46,527 nucleotides of DNA from Muribaculaceae bacterium. Its GTDB lineage: Bacteria; Bacteroidota; Bacteroidia; Bacteroidales; Muribaculaceae. The notes below the pieces were generated by a model. That model worked only from the letters and a program-made list of their open reading frames with translations. It did no database searches and was not told where the DNA came from. The DNA is taken from contig VSPD01000019.1 of NCBI GenBank assembly GCA_009775125.1, positions 1-46,527 on the forward strand. Direction: 5' to 3'. Numbering within the stretch: the stretch's first letter is position 1; each line of letters starts with the position of its first letter. This document shows, piece after piece, positions 22,203-30,929 of this stretch. The position numbers and the translations under genes are program-made.

Positions 22203-23303
22203 TTATTCAGTTATTTTGAGGCCGCGCAGACGCGCTGAGGCGTCGAGGCCGGATTTCACTTCAATGTTCACGCCGTCGCTGAGGCCGGTGGTAATTGCCT
22301 TGCGGTCGAACGTCTGCTTGGGAGCGTCGCCAGAGGTGAGGACATAGACAAATGTGGAGTCGCCTTGCCATTCGATCACGCCTTCGGGCACCGACATTAC
22401 GTCGGCGGCGCGTTGCAGCGTCACGGCCGCGTTGGCCGAATAGCCTGCGCGAAGACGCACCGAGTCGGGCACTACGATGGCGGCTTTCACCTCGAAAGTG
22501 TTCGAGCCGTTTTCCTCGGTCGATTTCGGAGCTATGTATTCGATAGTGGCTTCGGGAGTGACGCCGCTGAGTGCGCCGATGGTGATGGTGGTGGGCATGC
22601 CCGGGGCGAGAAGGCCTACCTCGGTTTCGTCGACCTTGCCCTTGAAGATGAGGTTGCGCATGTCGGCAATTTTGGCCACGGTGGTGCCGTCGTTCATCGT
22701 GTTGGCCTGGATAACGGAAGAACCCACTTTCACGGGCACCTCGAGAATCTGGCCGTCGATGGTGGCGCGCACCAGAGTGTTGCTCTGCTGGGCGTTGACC
22801 GAGGAAATGCCGTCGCGTACAATCGAGAGAGCGTCGACAGCGGCGTCGACTTCCTGTTTGGCCTTCTTCCATGCCGTTTCCGACTGCTCGTATTCCTCGC
22901 GGCTCACAAATTTCTTGTCGTAAAGTTTCTTTGTGCGTTCAAATTCCGATTTGGCCTGTGCGAGCGTAATGTTGGCAACGTCGAGGCGGTTTTGTGCCGA
23001 GTTGAGCGAATTTTCGTCGGGTATCACCTTGATTTTGGCGATAATGTCGCCGGAGTGCACAAAGTCGCCGGCCTCTACGTTGATTTCGGCGATGATGCCT
23101 GAAATCTGCGGCTTGATTTCAATCTCGTCGCGTGGCTCGATTTTGCCGGTGAGCACCGTGGAGCGTTCGATGGTTACGGTCTGAGGCGACACAATTTCAT
23201 ACCGTTCTTCTTTTGGAGCGGAATTACGGTATAGGAACACGAAAGTGCCCACAAACACTGCTCCGATAATAATCCACATCAGAATTTTGAAGAATTTTTT
23301 CAT
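22203..23303 (-). CDS. Periplasmic adaptor protein (HlyD/MacA family)
   Basis: This 366-aa protein joins an inner membrane transporter to the outer membrane channel. An N-terminal membrane anchor (residues about 5-25, LMWIIIGAVFVGTFVFLYR) is followed by a split lipoyl domain (GKIEPRDEIEIKPQISG and later TLVRATIDGQI), a coiled-coil hairpin (about 100-160, rich in Glu and Lys) and beta-barrel domains. The order and length fit MacA-like adaptors. It sits between the permease and TolC genes, so it belongs to the same export complex. Confidence 0.92.
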   Translation of the reverse strand: MKKFFKILMWIIIGAVFVGTFVFLYRNSAPKEERYEIVSPQTVTIERSTVLTGKIEPRDEIEIKPQISGIIAEINVEAGDFVHSGDIIAKIKVIPDENSLNSAQNRLDVANITLAQAKSEFERTKKLYDKKFVSREEYEQSETAWKKAKQEVDAAVDALSIVRDGISSVNAQQSNTLVRATIDGQILEVPVKVGSSVIQANTMNDGTTVAKIADMRNLIFKGKVDETEVGLLAPGMPTTITIGALSGVTPEATIEYIAPKSTEENGSNTFEVKAAIVVPDSVRLRAGYSANAAVTLQRAADVMSVPEGVIEWQGDSTFVYVLTSGDAPKQTFDRKAITTGLSDGVNIEVKSGLDASARLRGLKITE

Positions 23304-23328
23304 TTTTATGATTGCGATTTTTAGTTGT

Positions 23329-24576
23329 TTACTTGTCGTTCAATGCTTCTATCGGCTTTATCTTCATGGCTTTCAGGGCGGGTATCGTGCCGGCCGCCAT
23401 GCCAAGTATGAGGAAGATGAACAGGATGGATATGGCCGTGGAGAATGTAAGCTGGAATTCGGCAGGCTGGCCGGCGGCCTCCATGCCCAGGTTGGCGGCG
23501 CCGAGCATGGCCACGGCGAAGACTATGCCTCCCGTGCCGGCTATGACGGTGAGCACGGCCGATTCCGACAGTATCTGCCGGAGCACTGTGGTGGGGCGGG
23601 CGCCAAGGGTCCGGCGGATGCCGAACTCGTGGGTGCGTTCCTTTACGATAATCCACATTATATTGCCCACGCCGATAATTCCGGCCAGCAGCGAGGAGAA
23701 GCCCACGAAAAGGAGCAGGACATTGACGCCGGTCATCATGTTGTCTACCATCTTGAATTGCTCGGAGATGTCCCACATCGATATTGCCGTGTCGTCGTCG
23801 GGGCTTATCATGGGGTGGCCGGCGCGGATTGCCCGCCACACCTTGTCCTTGATGTCGGCCGGCGTGTAGCCCGGGCGCACGATAAAGAACATGGTGCCGA
23901 CGTTGGTGCCGCGGTTGTAGATGCTCATAAGCGTGGATATGGGCACGACAATATTGTCGTCGAGCGGACCGTTGATTTTAATCATGTTGCGGCTTTTCAC
24001 CACGCCCACCACACGGTAGAAGATATTGTCGACCTCGACAAATTGGCCCAGCGGGTCGCCGACGCCGAAAAGTTTTGAGGCGGCCGATTCGCCGATTACG
24101 CACACCTTGGCGCGCGAGGCCACGTCGGCGTCGTTGATGAAACGGCCCTTGCGTATCACGGGATTCATAAGCGCGACAAACTCCGGACCGTAGCCTTCGA
24201 TTTGCCCCGATGTGGTTTTGTCGCGGTATTTCATTGTGGCAGAGGCCGACGACGACGGCACTACGTTCTCAATTTCGGGGGCTGAGAGCAGTATGCGGTC
24301 GATGTCGGAGGTGCGCAGATTCCAGTATGTGCCTTTTTTATAACCGTTGTAGGGCATGGTGGTACGCCCCGAGAATACGATGGCGCAGTTCGAGGCAAAG
24401 CCCTCGAAGTTACCGGAAAGCGCGGCGCGGAGACCGTCGCCGCCGCCCCAAAGGATGGCCAGCATGGCGGTGCCCCAGAAGATACCGAATGCCGTGAGGA
24501 AGGTGCGCGTTTTGTTGCGGGCGAGGGTGGCCCCGATTTCGCGCCAGTTGTCTATGTCAAAAACAGAAAGTTTCAT
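23329..24576 (-). CDS. MacB-type ABC transporter permease 1
   Basis: A 415-aa permease with the MacB/FtsX topology: one membrane helix near residues 25-50, a large periplasmic domain (MacB_PCD, about 55-270), then three helices at the C-terminus (FtsX domain, with ERTHEFGIRRTLGARP). It works with the ATPase at 25882 and the second permease at 24587. Such systems use ATP to drive the periplasmic part mechanically and export peptides, lipoproteins or drugs. Substrate is not evident here. Confidence 0.92.
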   Translation of the reverse strand: MKLSVFDIDNWREIGATLARNKTRTFLTAFGIFWGTAMLAILWGGGDGLRAALSGNFEGFASNCAIVFSGRTTMPYNGYKKGTYWNLRTSDIDRILLSAPEIENVVPSSSASATMKYRDKTTSGQIEGYGPEFVALMNPVIRKGRFINDADVASRAKVCVIGESAASKLFGVGDPLGQFVEVDNIFYRVVGVVKSRNMIKINGPLDDNIVVPISTLMSIYNRGTNVGTMFFIVRPGYTPADIKDKVWRAIRAGHPMISPDDDTAISMWDISEQFKMVDNMMTGVNVLLLFVGFSSLLAGIIGVGNIMWIIVKERTHEFGIRRTLGARPTTVLRQILSESAVLTVIAGTGGIVFAVAMLGAANLGMEAAGQPAEFQLTFSTAISILFIFLILGMAAGTIPALKAMKIKPIEALNDK

Positions 24577-24586
24577 TGCTTATCGT

Positions 24587-25810
24587 TTATTCGTCACGGA
24601 GTGCCTCGACGGGTTTCACTTTAAGGGCGCGTAATGTGGGAAAAAGTCCGGCGAGCGCTCCGGCTATGATCAACGCCACGGTCACTTGCACGGCGATGCC
24701 GAGGTCCACCTCGGGCGAGAGCATGAAATCGGAGTCGCGGAACACGTATTTCACCACCTCGCAGGCCACGGTGCCCATTACGATGCCTATGTATCCGAAC
24801 ACGGTGGTGAGCGCGATGCTTTCAAGCACCACCTGCCGCAGAATCGATGCCGGGCGGGCGCCAAGCGCGCGGCGGATGCCTATCTCGTGGGTGCGTTCGC
24901 GCACCGACACAAACATGATGTTGCTCACGCCCACGATGCCCGTAATCAAGGTGAGCACGCCGATTGTCCACATTGCGTAGTTGAGTATCGACAGGCCTTT
25001 CTGGTTTTGGACGTAATTCTCGTATCGGTTGTTTACCCAGATGGCGCTGTTGTCGTCGGGCGCGAATTTCTCGGCTGCCGACAGGGCCTCGCGCACGTCT
25101 TGTTCGAGACGCTGCACATCTTCTACGGCGGTTACGGGCCGGTGGTGCACCACCATCTGGTCGACGCGGTCGTCGTATCCGTTGAGGGCCACGGCTGTGG
25201 AGTAGGGGATGTAAGCCGATGTGACGCCGCCCCAGTCGGTGTCGTAGACGCCCACCACCGTAAACACTATTCCCGCGGCCTTCACCGTCTTGCCCACGGC
25301 AGAGTCGACGGAGGGGAAGAGCGTCTCGGCGGCAGTCTTGGTTATTACTATCACCTTGCGGGTCTCTCGCAGGTCGGCTTCGTTTATAAACCGGCCGTGA
25401 AGCATTTTCATATATCCCGACAGGGCCGAAGGAAACGCTCCGATGCAGTAGTTGCCGGGCATATAGTCCTTTTGTGTGGATATTTCGGCGCGAAAAGTGT
25501 ATTCGCCCTCGATGCCGGTAATCATGGAAGGGTCGGCGTCGCGCACGGCGTCGAAATGCGATTCGTGCAGCTCGACGCGGCGTCCTTCTTTCAGTCCGGC
25601 ATAGGGCTTGGAGGTGAGTCCCGGCCATATCTGGATGCGGAACGGGTCGGCCTTCATCGAGTTTTCGTCGAACGAGCCGATGATGCCGTTGCTTATCGCC
25701 AACAGCAGGATGAGCATGAAGATGCCCCAGGCCACGGAAAATCCCGTGAGCGCCGTGCGCAGCTTGTTGGTGCACATCGTCTGCCATATTTCTTTGGCAA
25801 GATCTATCAT
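24587..25810 (-). CDS. MacB-type ABC transporter permease 2
   Basis: A 407-aa paralogue of the neighbouring permease with the same layout: a first helix (WGIFMLILLLAISNGIIGS), a periplasmic domain and a three-helix FtsX part (RERTHEIGIRRALGARP). Two tandem permeases usually pair as a heterodimer. It ends 10 nt before the next gene in the operon. Upstream, a 71-bp gap with short GAATA/GTCGA repetitions separates it from the ATPase gene. Confidence 0.92.
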   Translation of the reverse strand: MIDLAKEIWQTMCTNKLRTALTGFSVAWGIFMLILLLAISNGIIGSFDENSMKADPFRIQIWPGLTSKPYAGLKEGRRVELHESHFDAVRDADPSMITGIEGEYTFRAEISTQKDYMPGNYCIGAFPSALSGYMKMLHGRFINEADLRETRKVIVITKTAAETLFPSVDSAVGKTVKAAGIVFTVVGVYDTDWGGVTSAYIPYSTAVALNGYDDRVDQMVVHHRPVTAVEDVQRLEQDVREALSAAEKFAPDDNSAIWVNNRYENYVQNQKGLSILNYAMWTIGVLTLITGIVGVSNIMFVSVRERTHEIGIRRALGARPASILRQVVLESIALTTVFGYIGIVMGTVACEVVKYVFRDSDFMLSPEVDLGIAVQVTVALIIAGALAGLFPTLRALKVKPVEALRDE

Positions 25811-25881
25811 CTAAGTTTGGAAGTTGGAATGTTGAATACTCGAATAGTTGAATAGTCGAAAAATTTTTAGTCAGTCGATCT

Positions 25882-26538
25882 TTAAACAATGAGGCCGTCG
25901 GAGATGCGGATCACGCGGTTGGTCTGCTCGCCCACGCCGGGGTCGTGGGTCACGATCACGGTGGTCATGCCCTCGGCGTTGAGCTGGCGGAAAATCTGCA
26001 TCACTTCCACCGATGTCTTGGAGTCGAGCGCGCCTGTGGGTTCGTCGGCGAGCATTATGGCCGGGTTGGTGATGAGCGCACGCGCTATGGCCACGCGCTG
26101 CTTCTGTCCGCCTGAAAGCTCCGAGGGCAGGTGATGGCTCCATTCGCGCAGGCCCATGCGGTCGAGCTGCTCGAGGGCCATGGCGTTGCGTTTGCGGCGG
26201 CTCACGCCCTGGTAGAAAAGCGGCAGGGCCACATTTTCGAGCGCGTCCTTATAGTTGATGAGGTTGAACGACTGGAACACGAAACCAATCTTGTGGTTGC
26301 GCAGGTCGGCGGCGCGGTTCTCGCTGAGGTTGCGGATGAGAGTGCCGTCGAGGATATATTCGCCGGTGTCGTAGGTGTCGAGAATGCCTAAGATATTAAG
26401 CAGGGTCGACTTCCCGGAGCCGGACGCCCCCATAATCGACACGAGTTCGCCGCGCTCGATTTCGAGGTTGATGCCTTTGAGCACGTGCAGGGGCACCGCT
26501 CCGGGATAGGTCTTGTTTATGTTTTTAAGGGAAATCAC
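25882..26538 (-). CDS. MacB/LolD-type ABC transporter ATP-binding protein
   Basis: A 218-aa ATPase with Walker A GASGSGKST (37-45), the signature LSGGQKQRVA, Walker B IMLADEPTGALD and a switch histidine in VTHD. Length and motif context match the LolD/MacB group that powers FtsX-type permeases. It is the energy source for the two permease genes that follow. Confidence 0.95.
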   Translation of the reverse strand: MISLKNINKTYPGAVPLHVLKGINLEIERGELVSIMGASGSGKSTLLNILGILDTYDTGEYILDGTLIRNLSENRAADLRNHKIGFVFQSFNLINYKDALENVALPLFYQGVSRRKRNAMALEQLDRMGLREWSHHLPSELSGGQKQRVAIARALITNPAIMLADEPTGALDSKTSVEVMQIFRQLNAEGMTTVIVTHDPGVGEQTNRVIRISDGLIV

Positions 26539-26585
26539 CGCTTTATTAAAATATAAGGGATGAAGAATGAGTGATGAAGTGGAGG

Positions 26586-27392
26586 CTATTTCTTTTCCGC
26601 GGGAATGATAGAGTAAGGCTCAGTGGCGTAAATCTGCACTGCGTCGCTTACGTTGTTTTCCACGTTTATGCGGTCGTAGGCCAGGTCGGCGATGCGGAAC
26701 GGGCACGTGCCTGATCCATCGATGGGGCGTACGTTCACGGTGCCGCAGTGCGCCTCGTCATATGTGTAGAAAACCAGGGCGGAGTTTATTTCAAGGTAGG
26801 AGTTGTCGACCACGGTGGAATCGCGCATGGCAACGGTAATGGACCTGTTATCGGTGGATACATTGAGACGGCCCACATGGCAGTCGTGGATATTCACCTC
26901 GCGGGCGTTGGCGGTGAGTTCGGCAATGTCGAAGTTGTGGAGGCTTATTCCGACATATTCGTCAGACTCGACCGACACGATACGAGGGGTGTAGATTACG
27001 ATCGGGTCGCCGGTGACGCCGCGGAATCTGTCAAAATCATTGGGCTTTTTCAGGGTGATGGTAAGAGTGCTGTCGGCAATCTCATATTTGAAGCCGTCGG
27101 CCCATGCTTCTGCATACTCCACCGAGTATGAGTCGGATTGGCGTATTTCCACACCGTGGAAATAATCATCAGATTCATCATAAGATGTTTCCAGATTCAC
27201 ATTGGCTATGAACACAACCTTGTCAAACGGGTCGAGTTCTATCACGGCCTTTTCTCCCGACATGTCGGTGTACGGGTCTTGGTTCGGTTCTCCGTAAGGG
27301 CGGCCGTTGAGGGAGATAATGCCGAGGATAATGGTGACGAGCAGAAGCCATGTGCCGATTATGCCTAATATTATATATGTTGTCTTTTTCAT
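26586..27392 (-). CDS. Membrane-anchored DUF2807-like protein
   Basis: A 268-aa protein with an N-terminal membrane helix (residues about 4-28, YIILGIIGTWLLLVTIILGI) and an extracytoplasmic part rich in short beta strands (FDKVVFIANVN, VEIRQSDSYSVEY, LTITLKKP, VNIHDCHVGRLNVS). The pattern resembles the auto-transporter adhesin head GIN domain (DUF2807, PF10988) seen beside regulators and exporters in Bacteroidetes. Role unknown. Its ATG overlaps the GntR gene stop (ATGA), so they are translated together. Confidence 0.65.
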   Translation of the reverse strand: MKKTTYIILGIIGTWLLLVTIILGIISLNGRPYGEPNQDPYTDMSGEKAVIELDPFDKVVFIANVNLETSYDESDDYFHGVEIRQSDSYSVEYAEAWADGFKYEIADSTLTITLKKPNDFDRFRGVTGDPIVIYTPRIVSVESDEYVGISLHNFDIAELTANAREVNIHDCHVGRLNVSTDNRSITVAMRDSTVVDNSYLEINSALVFYTYDEAHCGTVNVRPIDGSGTCPFRIADLAYDRINVENNVSDAVQIYATEPYSIIPAEKK

Positions 27393-27823
27393 TGGATGTC
27401 GGAATTTGATGCTTTGTTGCTGTATTTGTTGGCCTCGAGGAGGTGAAGCATGTCGCGGTCGGTGAGATATTCCACATAGAGGCGGGAGAGGTCGGCCTCA
27501 GACAGGCCTATTGCGGCCAGGCGGTCGAAAGTGTGGCGCAGGTCGTTTTCTATAAACTCATCGTTGTAGAGGTCGCCCACGCGGGCGGGTCCGTCCTCGG
27601 CCACGAAATATCCTATGCCGCGCTTGTTGGCGAGCACGCCGCGCTGTTGCAGGTAGTCGAAAGCGCGCATCACGGTGTTTGCGTTCACTTCCATGGCGGC
27701 TGCCGTCTCGCGCACCGAGGGTATGCGCTGGTCGCGGGCATATTCGCCACGGTGGATAGAGTCGCAGATGCGGTCGGCGATTTGAAGGTAAATGGGTCGG
27801 TTTTTATCTGAAAATGTCACCAT
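27389..27823 (-). CDS. GntR family regulator (YtrA-like)
   Basis: A 144-aa DNA-binding protein with an N-terminal winged helix: PIYLQIADRICDSIHRGEY, RIPSVRETAAAMEVNANTV and the wing LANKRGIGYFVAE. The short C-terminal helical part lacks a large ligand domain, as in the YtrA subgroup that represses ABC transporter operons. It sits in the middle of such an operon, so autoregulation is the simplest inference. Its start overlaps the end of the upstream permease gene by 7 bp. Confidence 0.88.
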   Translation of the reverse strand: MVTFSDKNRPIYLQIADRICDSIHRGEYARDQRIPSVRETAAAMEVNANTVMRAFDYLQQRGVLANKRGIGYFVAEDGPARVGDLYNDEFIENDLRHTFDRLAAIGLSEADLSRLYVEYLTDRDMLHLLEANKYSNKASNSDIQ

Positions 27824-28659
27824 CGTTGTATAATTTCTGATTCACGGTAGCGATAGTACGCCAGCACGTAGTTGATTGAGGAGAAAATGAGAGATACCGC
27901 TGTGGCGGCGCATGCCATCATGGTGCGTGTGGGTTGGAAGTGGTCGAGCCAGTTTTCGAGCCAGAGGGGCACGTAGTTCATGTTGGGCTCGAACAGGGCC
28001 AGAGCCAGAGTTGTGAAGTAGATGCTGCATACGCCGTTTATCACGATAAGGCCCAGGAAAGTCTTGATAAATGATTTCTTCGGCCAAATCGACGAGCCGA
28101 GCACAAACATCGACTGATAGGCAAGGAAGGCGCACAGGCCGCAGATCGAGGCCAGCCACATATCCTTGTCTGATAATAAGGACGAGAATGCAAATTTGAC
28201 GTTTATGGCCAAGGGATGCGTCATTGTGCAATATGCCACACGCAGGGCGTCGATTATTACGAAGCCGGTGATATACAGTACAATAAATACGGGCACGTAG
28301 GTAATCCAGCGCACGGCAAATTTTTCGAGCTGCGAGGCCGGGAGCATCAGCGAGGGGATGGCCGACTCTTTGTCGCGGATGGGGTGCATCATCATCGAGG
28401 CGCTGAAACATCCGCCAAGGAAAAGCCCGATCCAGAAGAACACCAACATTACGTCGGCCGTGTAGTCGTTGAAATACCAGGAATACATTTCAGAATTCTT
28501 GTCGGCATAGTTATACTCGCGGAAAGCGGTGAGCTGCACGGCCAGGAGGATAAACAGACCGAATATCACGGCGAGCCACATCAGGTTGGTGCGCGAGTCG
28601 CGCTTCATTTCCAGACGGAAAAGCCGGTTGAAACGCTCGAGGGAAAAATCAGTTTTCAT
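27817..28659 (-). CDS. ABC-2-like transporter permease
   Basis: A protein of about 280 aa with six likely membrane segments (such as LMWLAVIFGLFILLAVQL and VLVFFWIGLFLGGCF). I chose ATG 28659 (MKTDFSLERFNRLFRLEMKRD), which overlaps the upstream ATPase stop by 11 bp, over an in-frame ATG at 28749 that would overlap it by 100 bp. With the ATPase at 28649 it forms a YtrB/YtrC-like ABC transporter. Substrate unknown. Confidence 0.78.
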   Translation of the reverse strand: MKTDFSLERFNRLFRLEMKRDSRTNLMWLAVIFGLFILLAVQLTAFREYNYADKNSEMYSWYFNDYTADVMLVFFWIGLFLGGCFSASMMMHPIRDKESAIPSLMLPASQLEKFAVRWITYVPVFIVLYITGFVIIDALRVAYCTMTHPLAINVKFAFSSLLSDKDMWLASICGLCAFLAYQSMFVLGSSIWPKKSFIKTFLGLIVINGVCSIYFTTLALALFEPNMNYVPLWLENWLDHFQPTRTMMACAATAVSLIFSSINYVLAYYRYRESEIIQRW

Positions 28660-29515
28660 ATTTGGGCGGAAGTTGAGGGTTTGGGAAAATGGCTGCGAGC
28701 TGCTCCGGAGCCGTGGCCGACAGTTCGAAAAGAGTTTCGAGGTCGACATCGGTATCGAAAGACCCGTCGTTGGGGATAATCACATTCACGCCTTGCACGC
28801 CGGCTTGGGCGTAGATGGCGCGTTCGACCAAAGAAGGATTGTCGGTGGTGACAAACGCAAGCCTTTGGCGGATTTCGGGCATCGATGCGTTGAGCAGCAT
28901 CGAGCGGTTGTCCATAATCACGACATGGTCGAGCAGCGAGTTTATGTCTCGCACCTGGTGGGTGGATATTATCACCGTGCGGTCGTCGGTCATCGACGAA
29001 GCGATGAAGCGGCGGAACGCGGCCTTGCCGGGGATATCGAGACCGTTGGTAGGCTCGTCCATAAGCAGCAGCGGCGTGTTGCAGGCCAGGGCGAAGCACA
29101 TGTAGGCCTTTTTCTTCTGGCCCATCGACAGGGCGCCGAGGTGGAGGTCGGCCGGCAGCTCAAATGTGGTGAGATGGCGCTGCATGTCCTCACGCGAGAA
29201 ATTGGGATAGAACGTGGAGTAGAGGTTGATATAGTCGTCGAGCGACATCGAGGGGAGGTTGAACTCTTCGGGCACGATGAAAATGTCGGCGAGAGTTTTT
29301 GGACGGCGCAGGCGAGTGTCCGCGCCGGCAAATGTCACATTGCCGCTTTTGGGAGTGAGCAAGCCTGCGATGAGATAGAGCAACGTCGACTTGCCGGCGC
29401 CGTTGCGTCCGAGCAACCCGTAGACGCCCCCTGCGGGGAGCTCCATCGAGAAGTCGTCGATCACCGGTTTGGTGCGGTGAGGATAGAAAAAAGTCAGATG
29501 ATCGATTTTTAACAT
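28649..29515 (-). CDS. ABC transporter ATP-binding protein (YtrB-like)
   Basis: A 288-aa ATPase, first gene of the operon. Walker A is GRNGAGKST (36-44), the signature reads LSMGQKKK, Walker B is LLLMDEPTNGLD and the switch is ISTHQ. The C-terminal 80 residues extend beyond the catalytic domain. The gene order ATPase, permease, GntR matches ytr-type modules that respond to envelope stress in other phyla, but function here is inferred. Confidence 0.93.
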   Translation of the reverse strand: MLKIDHLTFFYPHRTKPVIDDFSMELPAGGVYGLLGRNGAGKSTLLYLIAGLLTPKSGNVTFAGADTRLRRPKTLADIFIVPEEFNLPSMSLDDYINLYSTFYPNFSREDMQRHLTTFELPADLHLGALSMGQKKKAYMCFALACNTPLLLMDEPTNGLDIPGKAAFRRFIASSMTDDRTVIISTHQVRDINSLLDHVVIMDNRSMLLNASMPEIRQRLAFVTTDNPSLVERAIYAQAGVQGVNVIIPNDGSFDTDVDLETLFELSATAPEQLAAIFPNPQLPPKYEN

Positions 29516-29561
29516 ATGGGTGAAGTGTTTGAATTTCTTACTTAAATAGTGATGTAGTGAT

Positions 29562-29571
29562 GGGGGGGGGG
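29562..29571 (+). repeat. G10 homopolymer in the ABC operon leader
   Basis: Ten consecutive G on the plus strand, hence C10 in the 5' untranslated region of the minus-strand operon, between the likely transcription start (about 29590) and ATG 29515. Confidence 0.85.
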
Positions 29572-29597
29572 TAGTGTACTATCAAACTATTACACCG

Positions 29598-29629
29598 CAA
29601 AGTTAACTCTCTTTTTCCAATCCACCAAA
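29598..29629 (-). promoter_or_regulatory. Promoter of the nine-gene ABC operon
   Basis: Minus strand TTTG (29626-29629), a 20-nt spacer and TAACTTTG (29598-29605): a textbook Bacteroidetes promoter 80 nt before the first ATG. The rest of the gap from 29640 to 30010 is AT-rich and holds no gene I can support. Confidence 0.8.
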
Positions 29630-30010
29630 TTTTTTCCAAATTTTTTTATCAGCCCCCACTCCCCCGGGCTATATTTGTAGAGCGATATTCCCGGTGCCCC
29701 CACTGGACACTGTTAATTATCAATGAGTTAGCGGTCTTTCTTTCATCCATACCCCTCCGAGTCGCCACAACATTCAGCTCATCGAGGCTCGACCGAGATA
29801 AAAGTCACCACACACACACCGTAAATTGCTGAAATATTGTTGGTTATGCGTGTCGCGGTGTATGCATATCTATTTTGCTTGATATGTAAATCGCTGATAA
29901 TCAATATAAATTGAAGCATCTTTCATAGTCATTCACCATCGTTCAACCCCACCATACAGCCTCGCAACCCCAAACTTTAACAGATTTAGCCATAATCACA
30001 CGGTAAAAAT

Positions 30011-30047
30011 GTGGTGACCTCAACCGAAAATCAGCCGGGTCACCACG
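30011..30047. promoter_or_regulatory. Inverted repeat upstream of the DUF3795 operon promoter
   Basis: GTGGTGACC (30011-30019) and GGTCACCAC (30039-30047) are perfect 9-bp arms 30 nt upstream of the -7 box. It may be an operator, or an attenuating hairpin. Confidence 0.4.
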
Positions 30048-30076
30048 CTAAATCGTTAAAATCTTCAAAAAATTCG

Positions 30077-30084
30077 TAACTTTG
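30077..30084 (+). promoter_or_regulatory. -7 box of the DUF3795 operon
   Basis: TAACTTTG; transcription would start near 30091. There is no TTTG at the expected -33 position. The start site falls in a hairpin (GTGGATAG 30088-30095 with CTATCCAC 30104-30111). Confidence 0.65.
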
Positions 30085-30087
30085 CAT

Positions 30088-30206
30088 GTGGATAGGCGCA
30101 AGTCTATCCACGAAATTTTGGAAAATAAGAAGCGGTATGCTCTCTTGTAAGTCGAGAACGTAGGAACCTACATTCGTGCATTTAGGTTTCCTACGACCTT
30201 CGACTT
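30088..30206 (+). promoter_or_regulatory. Structured leader with possible 8-codon leader peptide
   Basis: The leader of about 190 nt starts with an 8-bp hairpin and contains a short frame MLSCKSRT at 30137-30163. The end of that frame overlaps the left arm of a long imperfect stem (30149-30169 with 30184-30206). Such an arrangement allows ribosome position to control folding, as in translational attenuators. A signal such as an antibiotic is possible but not shown. Confidence 0.4.
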
Positions 30207-30283
30207 AGAATGTTGCATTGGTAGTCCGCGCTTCTGCATTATAAGAACGCCCTACTTGGACAATAGGCATAACTAAATAGACT

Positions 30284-30628
30284 ATGAAACAAATAACTTC
30301 AGACACTCGACTGATTGCGAGATGTGGATTGTATTGTGGAGCATGCCGCAAATATCTGCAAGAGAAATGCCCGGGATGCAGATTAAATGATAAAGCATCG
30401 TGGTGTGGGATACGGAAATGCACCCAAGAAAAAGGTATAAGTACCTGTGCTGATTGTGGTATTGAGGTTGGCGATTGTAAGACTTATTCCAATTTCATGG
30501 CTAAACTTTTTGCATTCATCTTCAAATCAGACCGTCCGGCATGTATCCGTTTTATAAAAAAGCATGGGGAGCAGGCTTATGCTGACGAAATGACAAAATG
30601 TAAATGTCAAACCATCAAACGAAAATAG
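30284..30628 (+). CDS. DUF3795 domain protein
   Basis: A 114-aa cysteine-rich protein matching DUF3795 (PF12675). The first half has paired cysteines CGLYCGACRKYLQEKCPGC followed by WCGIRKC and CADCGIEVGDC, suggesting a zinc or iron-sulphur site. Function is unknown in the family. It opens a three-gene operon, with the next ATG 3 nt after its stop. Confidence 0.85.
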   Translation: MKQITSDTRLIARCGLYCGACRKYLQEKCPGCRLNDKASWCGIRKCTQEKGISTCADCGIEVGDCKTYSNFMAKLFAFIFKSDRPACIRFIKKHGEQAYADEMTKCKCQTIKRK

Positions 30629-30631
30629 AGT

Positions 30632-30919
30632 ATGTTTATAGCTATTCTTACTTATAAGAAACCTCTGAGTGTGGTTGACAAATATATTCAGGCTCACCGT
30701 GATTATCTTGCTGAACACTATGCCGCAGGTGATTTCATTGCGTCAGGGCCTCAGAACCCACGCATCGGTGGCGTGATAATGATAAAAGCCACCAACCGCG
30801 AGGCTGTCAACGCCATTATTTCGCAAGATCCGTTCAACATCAATGGTATCGCCGATTATCAGATAGTAGAATTCACCCCTACGATGTTCTGCGATGAGCA
30901 TATGAAAGATTTTTGCTGA
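30632..30919 (+). CDS. YciI family protein
   Basis: A 95-aa protein with the YciI-like dimeric alpha/beta-barrel fold (PF03795): YIQAHRDYLAEHYAAGDFIASGPQNPRIGG contains the usual conserved His, Asp and the SGP turn. Members are thought to be small enzymes acting on reactive metabolites. Second gene in the operon, 10 nt before the lipoprotein gene. Confidence 0.85.
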   Translation: MFIAILTYKKPLSVVDKYIQAHRDYLAEHYAAGDFIASGPQNPRIGGVIMIKATNREAVNAIISQDPFNINGIADYQIVEFTPTMFCDEHMKDFC

Positions 30920-30929
30920 AAACAAGTAT

